Source of the DNA: Persicirhabdus sediminis
GTDB taxonomy: Bacteria > Verrucomicrobiota > Verrucomicrobiia > Verrucomicrobiales > Akkermansiaceae
Direction of reading: 5' to 3'
NCBI RefSeq assembly: GCF_016595495.1
Contig: NZ_JAENIM010000042.1
Span: 62,001 to 126,000, forward strand
Length of the DNA stretch: 64,000 nucleotides
Below are positions 34,039 through 42,122 of this stretch, in pieces. The position numbers and the translations under genes are program-made. Under the pieces are notes generated by a model. That model was not told the DNA's origin. It ran no database searches and saw only the letters and a list, made by a program, of their open reading frames with translations. How positions within the stretch are numbered: position 1 is the stretch's first letter; each line of letters begins with the position of its first letter.

Positions 34039-35052
34039 ATGATAGTTAGGAAAAAGCATAACTTCGTCGCCTTCGCGATGCTAGCTCTAGGCATGCAAAT
34101 GATGGTTTCCTGTAAAGCGGCTGCTCCTAAATTAGAAGTAAATGTACAGGTTGTAGACGAAGATGGTCAAGTCATTGAGGCAGCAAACGTTGCTCTCGCT
34201 GGTGTGATAGGAAGTAAGCCAAATCTAGGAGGAGGATTTGCACAAAACGTTTATGACAAAACCAACAAGTTAACAGATGCGACGGGGCGAGCAACTGTCT
34301 CTGTTCACTCTTTGAGTACTGAGTACGGGCTAGATGTTAAAAAGGACGGTTACTATGAGGTAACAGTAGCGAAGCCGCGTAGCAAACCTGTCAGTGGGAA
34401 ATGGGAAGTCAGCGAAAACTTAGTAGAGGTAGTTTTGAAGAAGAAAAAAAATCCCATTCCCATGCATAAGAAGCGGTTTGAGGGATACTTTGTAGAATTG
34501 AATAAGCCAATGAGCATTGACCTTTTAGTCGGAGATTGGGTCGCACCTCATGGGGAAGGCAAAGTTGCCGACCTAACTTTCACGGTGCAGAAGCCAGATT
34601 CTGCCAAATATGATTTTGATGCTACTCTACTCGTCGAGATGAATGGAGGGGAACTGGATGCATTGATTGAGTTCCCTGAAGATAACACTCATAGCGCTTT
34701 TAAAGGGCCATATGAAGTCCATGATGGCAATTGGGTCCCGAGCTTCAATTGGGTCAATGAAATCGTTCAGGATGAAAGAGGTATTAACGTTCAAAGCATC
34801 GATTTCCAACAAGACAGGCTATGGGGCTTGCGCCTGCGAACTATGGCGGATGAACAAGGCAACTTGATCCAAGCGAATTACGGCAAGATGAGTGATATCG
34901 AGTTTTATGGTTCCGTAAAATCTAAACGCAAAGGTGTGTCATTCATCAGGTTTACCTATTATTACAATCCAACAGTAAATGATAGAAATGTGGAATTTGA
35001 TTCTAGCAAAAACCTCTATATCGAAAAACCACGGGGCATCCGTAAACCTTAG
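34039..35052 (+). CDS. Putative lipoprotein of unknown family
   Basis: 337 residues. A signal-like N-terminus ending MMVSCKA could be a lipobox (the position before Cys is Ser, the -3 residue Met, so it is weak). Residues about 30-120 resemble a carboxypeptidase-regulatory-like or Ig-like beta domain (VNVQVVDEDGQVIEAANVAL, then TDATGRATVSVHSL). The remainder is beta-rich with no recognised family. It lacks the AGCTGG/CCAGCT word found in almost every kilobase around it and has a more AT-rich codon choice, both consistent with recent acquisition. Confidence 0.75.
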   Translation: MIVRKKHNFVAFAMLALGMQMMVSCKAAAPKLEVNVQVVDEDGQVIEAANVALAGVIGSKPNLGGGFAQNVYDKTNKLTDATGRATVSVHSLSTEYGLDVKKDGYYEVTVAKPRSKPVSGKWEVSENLVEVVLKKKKNPIPMHKKRFEGYFVELNKPMSIDLLVGDWVAPHGEGKVADLTFTVQKPDSAKYDFDATLLVEMNGGELDALIEFPEDNTHSAFKGPYEVHDGNWVPSFNWVNEIVQDERGINVQSIDFQQDRLWGLRLRTMADEQGNLIQANYGKMSDIEFYGSVKSKRKGVSFIRFTYYYNPTVNDRNVEFDSSKNLYIEKPRGIRKP

Positions 35053-35114
35053 TTAAGAAAAATCTCGTACATTTTTCAGCTACAATGAGCTCGCTCCCCC
35101 CAAAAGCATGACAA

Positions 35115-35240
35115 ATGATGTCAGGCATTTTTTATTAGGAAAATCCACAAACCCTTATAAATAAAGGATCCTCACCCAATTCCCGCTCTAAAATTTCGGG
35201 TTTTTCCGGGTTTTCCCCGTGGGCTCCAATCCCGCCCATC
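35115..35240. repeat. 126-bp direct repeat, copy 1
   Basis: First of two direct copies with no insertions or deletions between them: 108 of 126 positions match by hand alignment. It starts ATGATGTCAGGCATTTTTT and contains AAATAAAGGAT and TTTCGGGTTTTTCC. On the minus strand the copies have similar open frames, but the differences are mostly amino-acid changing and this copy ends in an early stop. Confidence 0.85.
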
Positions 35241-35330
35241 TAGCTAGCTGGAGATTCCACTTCCTCATCCGCGGGGCCAACGAGTCAGCAATTCTACAAG
35301 ATACTGCTGCAAGCGCAGGCAACAAGCCAG

Positions 35331-35456
35331 ATGATGTCAGGCATTTTTTCTTCAATAAACCCACGAACCCTCATAAATAAAGGATCTACACCCAATTTAC
35401 GCTCTGTAATTTCGGGTTTTTCCGAGTTTTCCCCGAGGGCACCAATCACGCCCATC
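35331..35456. repeat. 126-bp direct repeat, copy 2
   Basis: Second copy, 216 bases after the first and the same length. A 64-codon open frame on the minus strand (35294-35488) runs through it, but its counterpart in copy 1 is truncated, so it is not called as a gene. The spacer of about 90 bases is not repeated. Confidence 0.85.
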
Positions 35457-35547
35457 CAGCCAACTGCTGTTTCCACATCGGCTAGCAACTAAGCACCGAG
35501 CTGGCCCCCTGCGATGCGCACTTGCAGGCCGGCATTATAAGTAAAAT

Positions 35548-35581
35548 TTTGTTAAGAAACCCTAACTTGTTTCTTAACAAA
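35548..35581. repeat. Perfect 13-bp inverted repeat near rpsI
   Basis: TTTGTTAAGAAAC and GTTTCTTAACAAA, with an 8-base loop, just outside the rpsI terminator. The arms are AT-rich. It might extend the terminator or be a protein site. Confidence 0.6.
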
Positions 35582-35582
35582 C

Positions 35583-35623
35583 AAAAAAAAAGCGTGCCTC
35601 CCAGTGGAAGAAGACACGCTTTT
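35583..35623 (-). terminator. Rho-independent terminator after rpsI
   Basis: Stem AAGCGTG / CACGCTT around an 18-base loop, with a run of A on the left that is the U-tract for the minus-strand rplM-rpsI transcript. Confidence 0.87.
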
Positions 35624-35644
35624 CGAAATGTTGCGGATGTCGCA

Positions 35645-36042
<398 letters not shown>

Positions 36043-36062
36043 GATAATTAAAATAGTTTAGG

Positions 36063-36494
36063 TTAGGCGATTTCGAAAACTTCTGGATTCTGTGCCTCGT
36101 GTGCGTGCTCAGCGCCACAGTAAACTTTAAGTTTGCTGTACTGAACTTTGCCCAACTTGTTGTGAGGAATCATGCCTTTGATAGCACGCTCAAGGATAAG
36201 TTCTGGCTTACGCGCACGAACTTTCTTTGGAGTTTCTACCTTTTGGTTACCTACATACCCTGTGTAACGAGTGTAGATCTTATCAGTCTCTTTGTTACCA
36301 GTGAAGATAGCCTTGTCCGCGTTGATGATGACTACATAGTCACCACAGTCAACGTGGCTTGTGAAAATTGGCTTATGCTTACCGCGTAAAAGAGTTGCTG
36401 CCTGTACAGCTACCTGACCGACTACCTTATCGGCAGCGTCGATCACATACCACTTACGCTCTACGTCTTGAGCTTTTGCTGAAAAAGTCTTCAT
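36063..36494 (-). CDS. rplM: 50S ribosomal protein L13
   Basis: 143 residues, normal for L13, an early-assembly large-subunit protein. Motifs: KWYVIDAADKVVGQ, AATLLRGKHKP, the block YTRYTGYVGN and KGMIPHNKLG. It has a strong AAGGAG ribosome-binding site at 36500-36505. First gene of the rplM-rpsI operon. Confidence 0.97.
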   Translation of the reverse strand: MKTFSAKAQDVERKWYVIDAADKVVGQVAVQAATLLRGKHKPIFTSHVDCGDYVVIINADKAIFTGNKETDKIYTRYTGYVGNQKVETPKKVRARKPELILERAIKGMIPHNKLGKVQYSKLKVYCGAEHAHEAQNPEVFEIA

Positions 36495-36512
36495 GTGTTC
36501 TCCTTAGATTGT

Positions 36513-36539
36513 CGCCCAGTTTATAAAACCCCCTGGGCG
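36513..36539 (-). promoter_or_regulatory. Possible leader hairpin of rplM-rpsI mRNA
   Basis: CGCCCAG and CTGGGCG pair across 13 bases, just upstream of the rplM ribosome-binding site on the minus strand. L13 operons in some bacteria carry autoregulatory leaders; whether this hairpin is one is an inference. Confidence 0.4.
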
Positions 36540-36686
36540 GGGAAAGGGCGGGCAAACTAGGAACCGATCTGTGATCTGTCAATGCAAATCTCAGGTAGTT
36601 TTTTAAAAAAATTCCATTTTCCGCCCCGCGGACGCAAAATATTCACTGAATTGACATTTTTTCAAGCCTAGATCATTCTATCAATC

Positions 36687-37523
36687 GTGAATCAAGCACC
36701 CGACCCCGAAGCCAACACGCCAATCAAGCAACGCTTGTGGGAAATTGTTTTTGAAGCAGAAACACCAGCTGGCAGGGCATTCGACGTCATTTTGATGTGG
36801 CTCATCGGTTTCAGCGTGCTCACCGTGATGCTAGAAAGCATCCCCTCGATAAATGCAAAATATTCCACCCTGATCCACGGGCTGGAGTGGTTTTTCACCA
36901 TTGCTTTCACTCTTGAGTACGCATTGCGCATCTGGCTGGTGCGCCGTCCGTCTCGATATATTTTTAGTTTTTATGGCGTTGTTGACCTACTTTCCTGCCT
37001 GCCTACCTATCTAGCGCTGCTGGATCCTACCCACAGCAGCTTTGCCGTGATCCGCGTTTTGCGTCTACTGCGCATGTTCCGGGTGATGAAAATGGTCCAC
37101 CACATCCGCGGCGCCAATACGCTGATGAGAGGCCTGCGCTCGGCGGCACCTAAGATCACCGTATTCTTCACCTCCGTGCTGCTGCTCTCCATCGTCGCCG
37201 GCACCATCATTTATTTTATAGAAAGTGGTGTTGAAGACACCAAGTTCACCAGCATCCCCATCAGCGTCTATTACGCCATCGTCTCCATCACCACCGTCGG
37301 CTATGGCGACATCACCGCCGTCACTGCCTTAGGGAAAATTTTCACCACCCTACTTATATTGACCGGTTACGCCATCATTGCCGTGCCCACCGGCATCGTC
37401 ACCAGCGAGATGATCAATGCCCACAAACAAGATGAAACCACAGATGCCTGCCCAAGCTGCGGCGTCCACGGCCACCTCATCGATGCCAAATTCTGCCGCC
37501 GCTGCGGTGAGAAGCTGGATTAA
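36687..37523 (+). CDS. Voltage-gated potassium channel-type ion transporter with C-terminal zinc ribbon
   Basis: 278 residues with a GTG start. Six-helix Kv-like architecture: S1-S3 at about 30-115, an S4-like segment VIRVLRLLRMFRVMKM with regularly spaced arginines, a pore helix and the selectivity filter TVGYGD at 203-208, and S6 after it. The filter predicts K+ selectivity; voltage gating is inferred from S4. The cytoplasmic tail ends in a four-cysteine module (C255, C258, C270, C273; CPSC...CRRCG) that looks like a zinc ribbon, which is not usual for small bacterial Kv channels. Confidence 0.92.
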   Translation: MNQAPDPEANTPIKQRLWEIVFEAETPAGRAFDVILMWLIGFSVLTVMLESIPSINAKYSTLIHGLEWFFTIAFTLEYALRIWLVRRPSRYIFSFYGVVDLLSCLPTYLALLDPTHSSFAVIRVLRLLRMFRVMKMVHHIRGANTLMRGLRSAAPKITVFFTSVLLLSIVAGTIIYFIESGVEDTKFTSIPISVYYAIVSITTVGYGDITAVTALGKIFTTLLILTGYAIIAVPTGIVTSEMINAHKQDETTDACPSCGVHGHLIDAKFCRRCGEKLD

Positions 37524-37634
37524 ACTCCTCCGCCATAAAGCCAGCCAGCGAGTCCTGCCGAGAAAGCGCTGTCACAGATGCAAGATCTCACTTCGCTGAG
37601 CCAGCCGCATGATCTAGCCAGCTCGGCCTCATCT

Positions 37635-38615
37635 TCACAGCCGTTTACGAATGACTGCTCCACCTGAGGCCTCAGCTACTTTAGTCAATATAGCGCTAGG
37701 CGACCTGCGAACGCTATGCAGGTAAAGCTTCACCTTATGCTCAGTCAGCAGCTTGTGGAGCTCTTTCAAGCTACTCTCGCTCATATCGTCATCGAGGTCG
37801 CAGAACCAATAAATCGAGTCCGCTTGGTAATTCAGAATTAACGCTTTGATCAGAGATAGGCAGTCTCGCTGGTTACAAACATAGGACAGGTAAACTTTTT
37901 CAATCGGGAAATTCTTGCAGTGAATTGCTGGACTGAATGGATAGGCTACCAAATTAGGATCTGAGAAAAACCACTCCGCATCATTTATCCCGCTGCTCGG
38001 GCTGCGGCCATTTTCACTCCACACATAGCTCGAATAATAATTTGCACCCAGCCGACAGCCACTCACCTCAAAGTAATAGACTGCAGGGAAATGTTGATAG
38101 ATTTCCTCTTTCACCTCCTCAATATACTTTTCCATGCTCGGGCTATTATCCACCACCAGCCCTAGCCGGCGCGCCTGGATGGGCATGCCAAAAACTTCTT
38201 CATCAACCACCTGTGCTTTGAGATGGCTGCGATCAGGCATCTTCTTGTCAGCGTGTGGCGCCTCCGCCTGCAATAACATCTCGTGCACCCGCTTGAGGTC
38301 TTTCATATAGGCCTGAGCGTGCTCTTCATGGCTTTTGCTACTCAGCCGCCCTTCTAAAAACTTCTCTTGCTCGCGCTCCTGTTTTCTATCCAGTGGCGGC
38401 TTAAAATATTCATAATTAAGCTCAACATTCACCCCAACCTCCCGCAGGTTTGCCTGTCGTTTGCGGAAGTCTTCTTTGAAATAATCCACCATTTGCATGG
38501 TGCGCCTAGCCATCGACTCTTTTGTCCATTTGCCAGAACTCTCTTTAGCAAAAGTGCTAGCTAGCGACATCAACAAAACAGCTAACACCACCGTTACAAT
38601 CCTCGAAGAAAACAT
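37635..38615 (-). CDS. Exported vWA-like protein
   Basis: 326 residues from ATG 38615, which gives a signal peptide (MFSSRIVTVVLAVLLMSLAS...). About 30-130 is charged and helical (many K, E, R), perhaps coiled coil. From about 150 a vWA-like fold is suggested by LGLVVDNSPSMEK, a MIDAS of the DxSxS type (here DNSPS), and a strand IYWFCDLDDDMSESS. Two cysteine pairs (CRLG, CNQRDC) are present. Function unknown; the arrangement resembles exported vWA proteins that act with other envelope proteins. It stands alone, with no obvious operon partner. Confidence 0.75.
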   Translation of the reverse strand: MFSSRIVTVVLAVLLMSLASTFAKESSGKWTKESMARRTMQMVDYFKEDFRKRQANLREVGVNVELNYEYFKPPLDRKQEREQEKFLEGRLSSKSHEEHAQAYMKDLKRVHEMLLQAEAPHADKKMPDRSHLKAQVVDEEVFGMPIQARRLGLVVDNSPSMEKYIEEVKEEIYQHFPAVYYFEVSGCRLGANYYSSYVWSENGRSPSSGINDAEWFFSDPNLVAYPFSPAIHCKNFPIEKVYLSYVCNQRDCLSLIKALILNYQADSIYWFCDLDDDMSESSLKELHKLLTEHKVKLYLHSVRRSPSAILTKVAEASGGAVIRKRL

Positions 38616-38711
38616 AGCTAACAAACTGAGCAGAGCACACCATGGCGTCAAGAATCATCTTAACTCCAAGCACGCCACCAGCCACACCACAAAACCTAGC
38701 TAGAAATTAAC

Positions 38712-39581
38712 CTAGCTAGAAATACCCAGCGGGAAATCTCGCCACAGTTGGTCGACCAGCTCAGCTGGCTTCACGCCGGAGTCACGCAGGCTGCGTAGGC
38801 TTTTTGATTCGTCACGTTTGGCCAGCCGCTTGCCATTTTCATCCACCACCAGCGCGTGGTGCAGGTACACCGGCTCAGCTAGCTGGAGAAGATGTTGTAA
38901 AATCCGGTGCACGTGGGTCGATGCCATCAGGTCCTCACCGCGGGTGACATGAGTGATCCGCTGGGCAGCATCATCCACCACCACAGCCAGATGGTACGAG
39001 GTGGCAATGTCTTTGCGCGCCAGCACCACATCACCTAGCAAATCCGGCTGCACCACCACCACTCCGTAGCGCAGGTCGGTGAAACTCAGTTCGCCATCAG
39101 CCAGCCAGCTAGATTTTACTTTTTCAATATCCAGCCGCCAGCAATGCTCGTCGCCAGCGGCCAATTTCTCCGCCACCACATCCGCAGCTAGCCGCTTGCA
39201 GATACCTGGGTAATGGACGCCCTCAGGGCCGTGTGGCGCATTGCCCATCGCCGCCACTTCCAGCTGGATCTCCTTGCGGGTGCAAAAACACGGATACACC
39301 ACACCTAGCTCCTTGAGCTGGTCCAATGCCGCGCCGTATTCGCCCAGACGGTCTAGCTGACGCATCGGCGCTGGCTCACGCTGCCAGTTGCACCCCAGCC
39401 AGCTGAGGTCCTCTTCTATCGCCTCGTAGTACGGCTCACGCACACGCGTACGGTCGATGTCCTCATAGCGCAGCAAAAACTCACCACCGCCATCCACCGC
39501 CACCTTCTGCGCCACCATAGCCGCATAGGCATGACCGAGGTGCAAATATCCCGTTGGTGATGGAGCAAAGCGTGTGCGCAT
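38712..39581 (-). CDS. gluQ: Glutamyl-Q tRNA(Asp) synthetase
   Basis: 289 residues, matching the length of GluQRS (YadB), a paralogue of glutamyl-tRNA synthetase without the anticodon-binding domain. It attaches glutamate to the queuosine base of tRNA(Asp). Motifs: the HIGH-type RFAPSPTGYLHLGHA at the N-terminus, the KMSKS-like KRLAKRDES near the C-terminus, and zinc ligands CFC...Y..C in the middle (PCFCTRKE and HYPGIC). It is single and has no obvious operon neighbours. Confidence 0.95.
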   Translation of the reverse strand: MRTRFAPSPTGYLHLGHAYAAMVAQKVAVDGGGEFLLRYEDIDRTRVREPYYEAIEEDLSWLGCNWQREPAPMRQLDRLGEYGAALDQLKELGVVYPCFCTRKEIQLEVAAMGNAPHGPEGVHYPGICKRLAADVVAEKLAAGDEHCWRLDIEKVKSSWLADGELSFTDLRYGVVVVQPDLLGDVVLARKDIATSYHLAVVVDDAAQRITHVTRGEDLMASTHVHRILQHLLQLAEPVYLHHALVVDENGKRLAKRDESKSLRSLRDSGVKPAELVDQLWRDFPLGISS

Positions 39582-39705
39582 GCCCCATGCATAGAAAATC
39601 CAGCCAGCCAGCGCAACCCACGAAATTCAGCAAGTCATCAGCTCAGCCACTAGCCAGCGTGCCTTGGCCAACACGAAATCATAAATCAGCTGGTTTGAAT
39701 AGAAT

Positions 39706-39737
39706 TTGACCAACTCCCTATTTTAGCTAAAATAGGG
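39706..39737 (+). promoter_or_regulatory. Toxin-antitoxin promoter with overlapping palindromic operator
   Basis: -35 TTGACC at 39706-39711 and -10 TAAAAT at 39728-39733 with a 16-base spacer. A perfect 22-bp palindrome at 39716-39737 (CCCTATTTTAG with CTAAAATAGGG) covers the -10. It is 15 bases before the antitoxin start, exactly where Phd-type antitoxins bind to repress their own operon. Confidence 0.82.
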
Positions 39738-39751
39738 ATAACCCGCAAATC

Positions 39752-40009
39752 ATGGAAACTATCGCAGCTACAGAAGCATCAAATCGTTTTGGCAAGCTAC
39801 TAGATCTTGCCCGCCAAGAGCCTGTAACTATTGAAAAGAAGGGCCGACAAGTCGCTGTCATTCTCTCGGTTGAAGAATATAACAGGATGGAAAATACCAT
39901 CGAAGATCTCCAAGATCAAAGGCTCAAGGAAAGCATTGCCGACATGGAAGCTGGCAGAGTTGAGCCAGCAGCCGAGGTATTTGCTTCGCTCAAAGAACGC
40001 TATAAGTAA
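39752..40009 (+). CDS. Phd/YefM-family antitoxin
   Basis: 85 residues. N-terminal METIAATEASNRFGKLLDLA and the segment VTIEKKGRQVAVILSVEEY match the Phd/YefM DNA-binding domain; the C-terminal part is acidic and probably binds the toxin. It is the first gene of a two-gene operon; its stop overlaps the start of the toxin gene (TAATG). Confidence 0.93.
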   Translation: METIAATEASNRFGKLLDLARQEPVTIEKKGRQVAVILSVEEYNRMENTIEDLQDQRLKESIADMEAGRVEPAAEVFASLKERYK

Positions 40010-40326
40010 TGAAATACAGGGTTCTGCTCACCAAGAGGTTTGCGACGAGCTTGCAGGAAATGGGCGATTACATTGCGGCTGATAATGCACAACGTGCTAT
40101 TTCGTGGCTAGCTGAAGTTGAGGCCAAGGTGATGAAATTGGACTATTTTCCTGAATCCCACCCCTACGCCAGAGAAAACGAAGACCACGCCATCGAGTTG
40201 CGCCAGCTGGTATTCGGCAGGGGCAGATATAAATACAGGGTTATTTTTACAGTTAAAGAGAGCGATGTGATCGCCCTCGACATCAGACATGCCGCACGAG
40301 AAGGACATCCCCCACAATCTCTTTAG
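40009..40326 (+). CDS. RelE/ParE-superfamily toxin
   Basis: 105 residues. The N-terminal MKYRVLLTKRFATSLQEM and the C-terminal strand block GRGRYKYRVIFTV...VIALDIRH match the RelE/ParE fold. The usual RelE-type cleavage residues cannot be placed with confidence, so both a ribosome-dependent mRNA endonuclease (RelE) and a gyrase-inhibiting ParE-type role remain possible. Translationally coupled to the antitoxin. Confidence 0.92.
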   Translation: MKYRVLLTKRFATSLQEMGDYIAADNAQRAISWLAEVEAKVMKLDYFPESHPYARENEDHAIELRQLVFGRGRYKYRVIFTVKESDVIALDIRHAAREGHPPQSL

Positions 40327-40452
40327 AGGATCTTTGGGGGGAAGGCTATAGTTCTAGAACCGCTGCAAATAGCTACCCCAGCTGGAATTTTCCATCGCAG
40401 CTGAGCGCAAGAATCGGGTGGTTGGCCACCGCGCCTGTGCTAAGCTAGGCGC

Positions 40453-41304
40453 ATGAACCACTACGCGCTCATCGAGCGGCTCATCCTCTGGCTAGGCCAG
40501 CACCGCGACCAACAACCATCTCTGAAAGAAATGGCTACAGTTGCTGGGCTCAGTGAGTTTCATTTCCACCGCCTGTTCTCCGAGTGGGCAGGCATCACCC
40601 CAAAGGGCTTTCTCCAATGCCTCAATCACCAACACGCTAGGCGGCTGCTAGAATCTGGCCAGCCAGTCTTGCAGACCTCGCTCGACCTCGGGCTCTCTGG
40701 CCCCAGCCGGCTGCACGACCTCTGCCTAACTATCGAAGCCGCCACCCCAGGAGAAATCAAATCCGCGGGCGCTGGCTGGACGATTCGCTACGGCAGCGCA
40801 CTCACGCCATTTGGTCACGCGTTGATTTGCCAAAACCACCGCGGCATCTGCCACCTCGGGTTTTATTCGCAGGGGGAAATGGTCGACGCACTCGCCGAAG
40901 CCCAAGCCAGCTGGCCACGAGCGCAGTTCCAGCTAGACCAACAACTCGCCAGCAAGCTAGCCAAACAAATCTTTCTAGCCAAACCAGCCAGCCAGCTCGA
41001 CCAGCCACATCCTAACAAACCACTACAAGCCTACGTCAAAGGCACCGCGCTGCAGCTCAAAGTCTGGCGTGCGCTGCTCACCATCCCCGCTGGCCAGCTC
41101 GCCAGCTACGGAGAAATTGCCTCCGCCATCGGCAATCCAAAAGCCGCTAGAGCGGTCGGCACCGCCATCGGTCGCAACCCTATCAGCTACCTCATCCCCT
41201 GCCACCGCGTCATCCAGCAATCCGGCGCCATTGGCGGCTACCGGTGGCAGCCAGAGCGCAAACAAGCGATGATCGCCTACGAAACCTGCCCGCCAACTGA
41301 ATGA
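40453..41304 (+). CDS. AraC helix-turn-helix / O6-alkylguanine-DNA alkyltransferase fusion
   Basis: 283 residues. The N-terminal 100 residues match an AraC-type helix-turn-helix (MATVAGLSEFHFHRLFSEWAG). The C-terminal domain (about 190-280) is an Ogt-type methyltransferase with the active-site IPCHRVI, C250, and the YGEIASAIG DNA-binding part. Together they are like the C-terminal two thirds of E. coli Ada, but the Ada N-terminal domain with its zinc-bound phosphotriester cysteine is absent. It repairs O6-methylguanine; whether it still senses alkylation by self-methylation is doubtful. Confidence 0.92.
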   Translation: MNHYALIERLILWLGQHRDQQPSLKEMATVAGLSEFHFHRLFSEWAGITPKGFLQCLNHQHARRLLESGQPVLQTSLDLGLSGPSRLHDLCLTIEAATPGEIKSAGAGWTIRYGSALTPFGHALICQNHRGICHLGFYSQGEMVDALAEAQASWPRAQFQLDQQLASKLAKQIFLAKPASQLDQPHPNKPLQAYVKGTALQLKVWRALLTIPAGQLASYGEIASAIGNPKAARAVGTAIGRNPISYLIPCHRVIQQSGAIGGYRWQPERKQAMIAYETCPPTE

Positions 41305-41308
41305 CATG

Positions 41309-42064
41309 TTAGTCACTAGCAGCCTTGGCTTCTTCCAGCTGATTGGATTCGTAGACCACGATGATAGAGCCGAAGTTATTGTTGGGTTTGGCTAGCTCAT
41401 CGCGACCGTACAATTGAGAAATATCACCATCCAAAAACAACGCATGATCACAGCCACGGCTTTTGAAAAACTCGGCAAATTCGTACAAGTTAGGCAACTG
41501 CTCGCTATGGCGCTTGGTGATCGCAAACACCACATCACCAGCGGCATTCACACCTACGCCATTGCGCAATAAACGCGAACTTGATTCAGCACGAAACTTT
41601 GCATGGATTTTGCCGCTCTCTAGCAACAACGGCCCCGACTGCACCGCACAGCGAACGCCATCTTTATATTTTACATAAGCTTGCGCATTCACCACCTTAG
41701 CGCCATCAGCCCCAATGAGGAACACGCCGTTAGGCTTGAGATAGAAATTCCCCTTCCCTGCAGATAAATTCAGTGGCCGCATCAACTTGCCACACTGTAC
41801 CATCAGCCCAGAAGGCACTCCGCCCGGCTCGTAAATGCCTCCATTCATCATGAAGGCCACTTGTCGCTCTGGCCTATCAGCCAGCTTAAATACTTGCGAA
41901 AACTGGCGCATGATCTGCCCATCATTATTTTTCCAGAACAGATCAACATCAGCGGGTGGAACAGTTAGCACCTGATATTCGACCTCCTTGAAAACAACTT
42001 CTTCCAGCTCAACAGCTAAGGAAAACGAGCAACTGAGACACAGGCATGACAAAATTCCCTTCAT
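41309..42064 (-). CDS. Exported phosphodiester glycosidase-like protein (DUF2233/NAGPA family)
   Basis: 251 residues with a short signal peptide (about 1-17). The NAGPA/DUF2233 pattern is visible: MMNGGIYEPGGVPSGLMV, NFYLKPNGVFLI, VQSGPLLL, NGVGVNAAGDVVFAI and the late GCDHALFLDGDISQLYG. Family members remove N-acetylglucosamine linked by a phosphodiester or act on related cell-envelope structures; the substrate here is unknown. It is convergent with the AraC-Ogt gene, 4 bases apart. Confidence 0.9.
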   Translation of the reverse strand: MKGILSCLCLSCSFSLAVELEEVVFKEVEYQVLTVPPADVDLFWKNNDGQIMRQFSQVFKLADRPERQVAFMMNGGIYEPGGVPSGLMVQCGKLMRPLNLSAGKGNFYLKPNGVFLIGADGAKVVNAQAYVKYKDGVRCAVQSGPLLLESGKIHAKFRAESSSRLLRNGVGVNAAGDVVFAITKRHSEQLPNLYEFAEFFKSRGCDHALFLDGDISQLYGRDELAKPNNNFGSIIVVYESNQLEEAKAASD

Positions 42065-42122
42065 CCCAGCATCCTAACACCCCATAGATAGTGCGGCAAA
42101 CACTATCTACCAACCCTCCACT

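Noticed and set aside
35294-35488. 64-codon minus-strand open frame in the 126-bp repeat
   Set aside because: The other repeat copy has a premature stop and most differences are amino-acid changing, so no protein constraint is seen.
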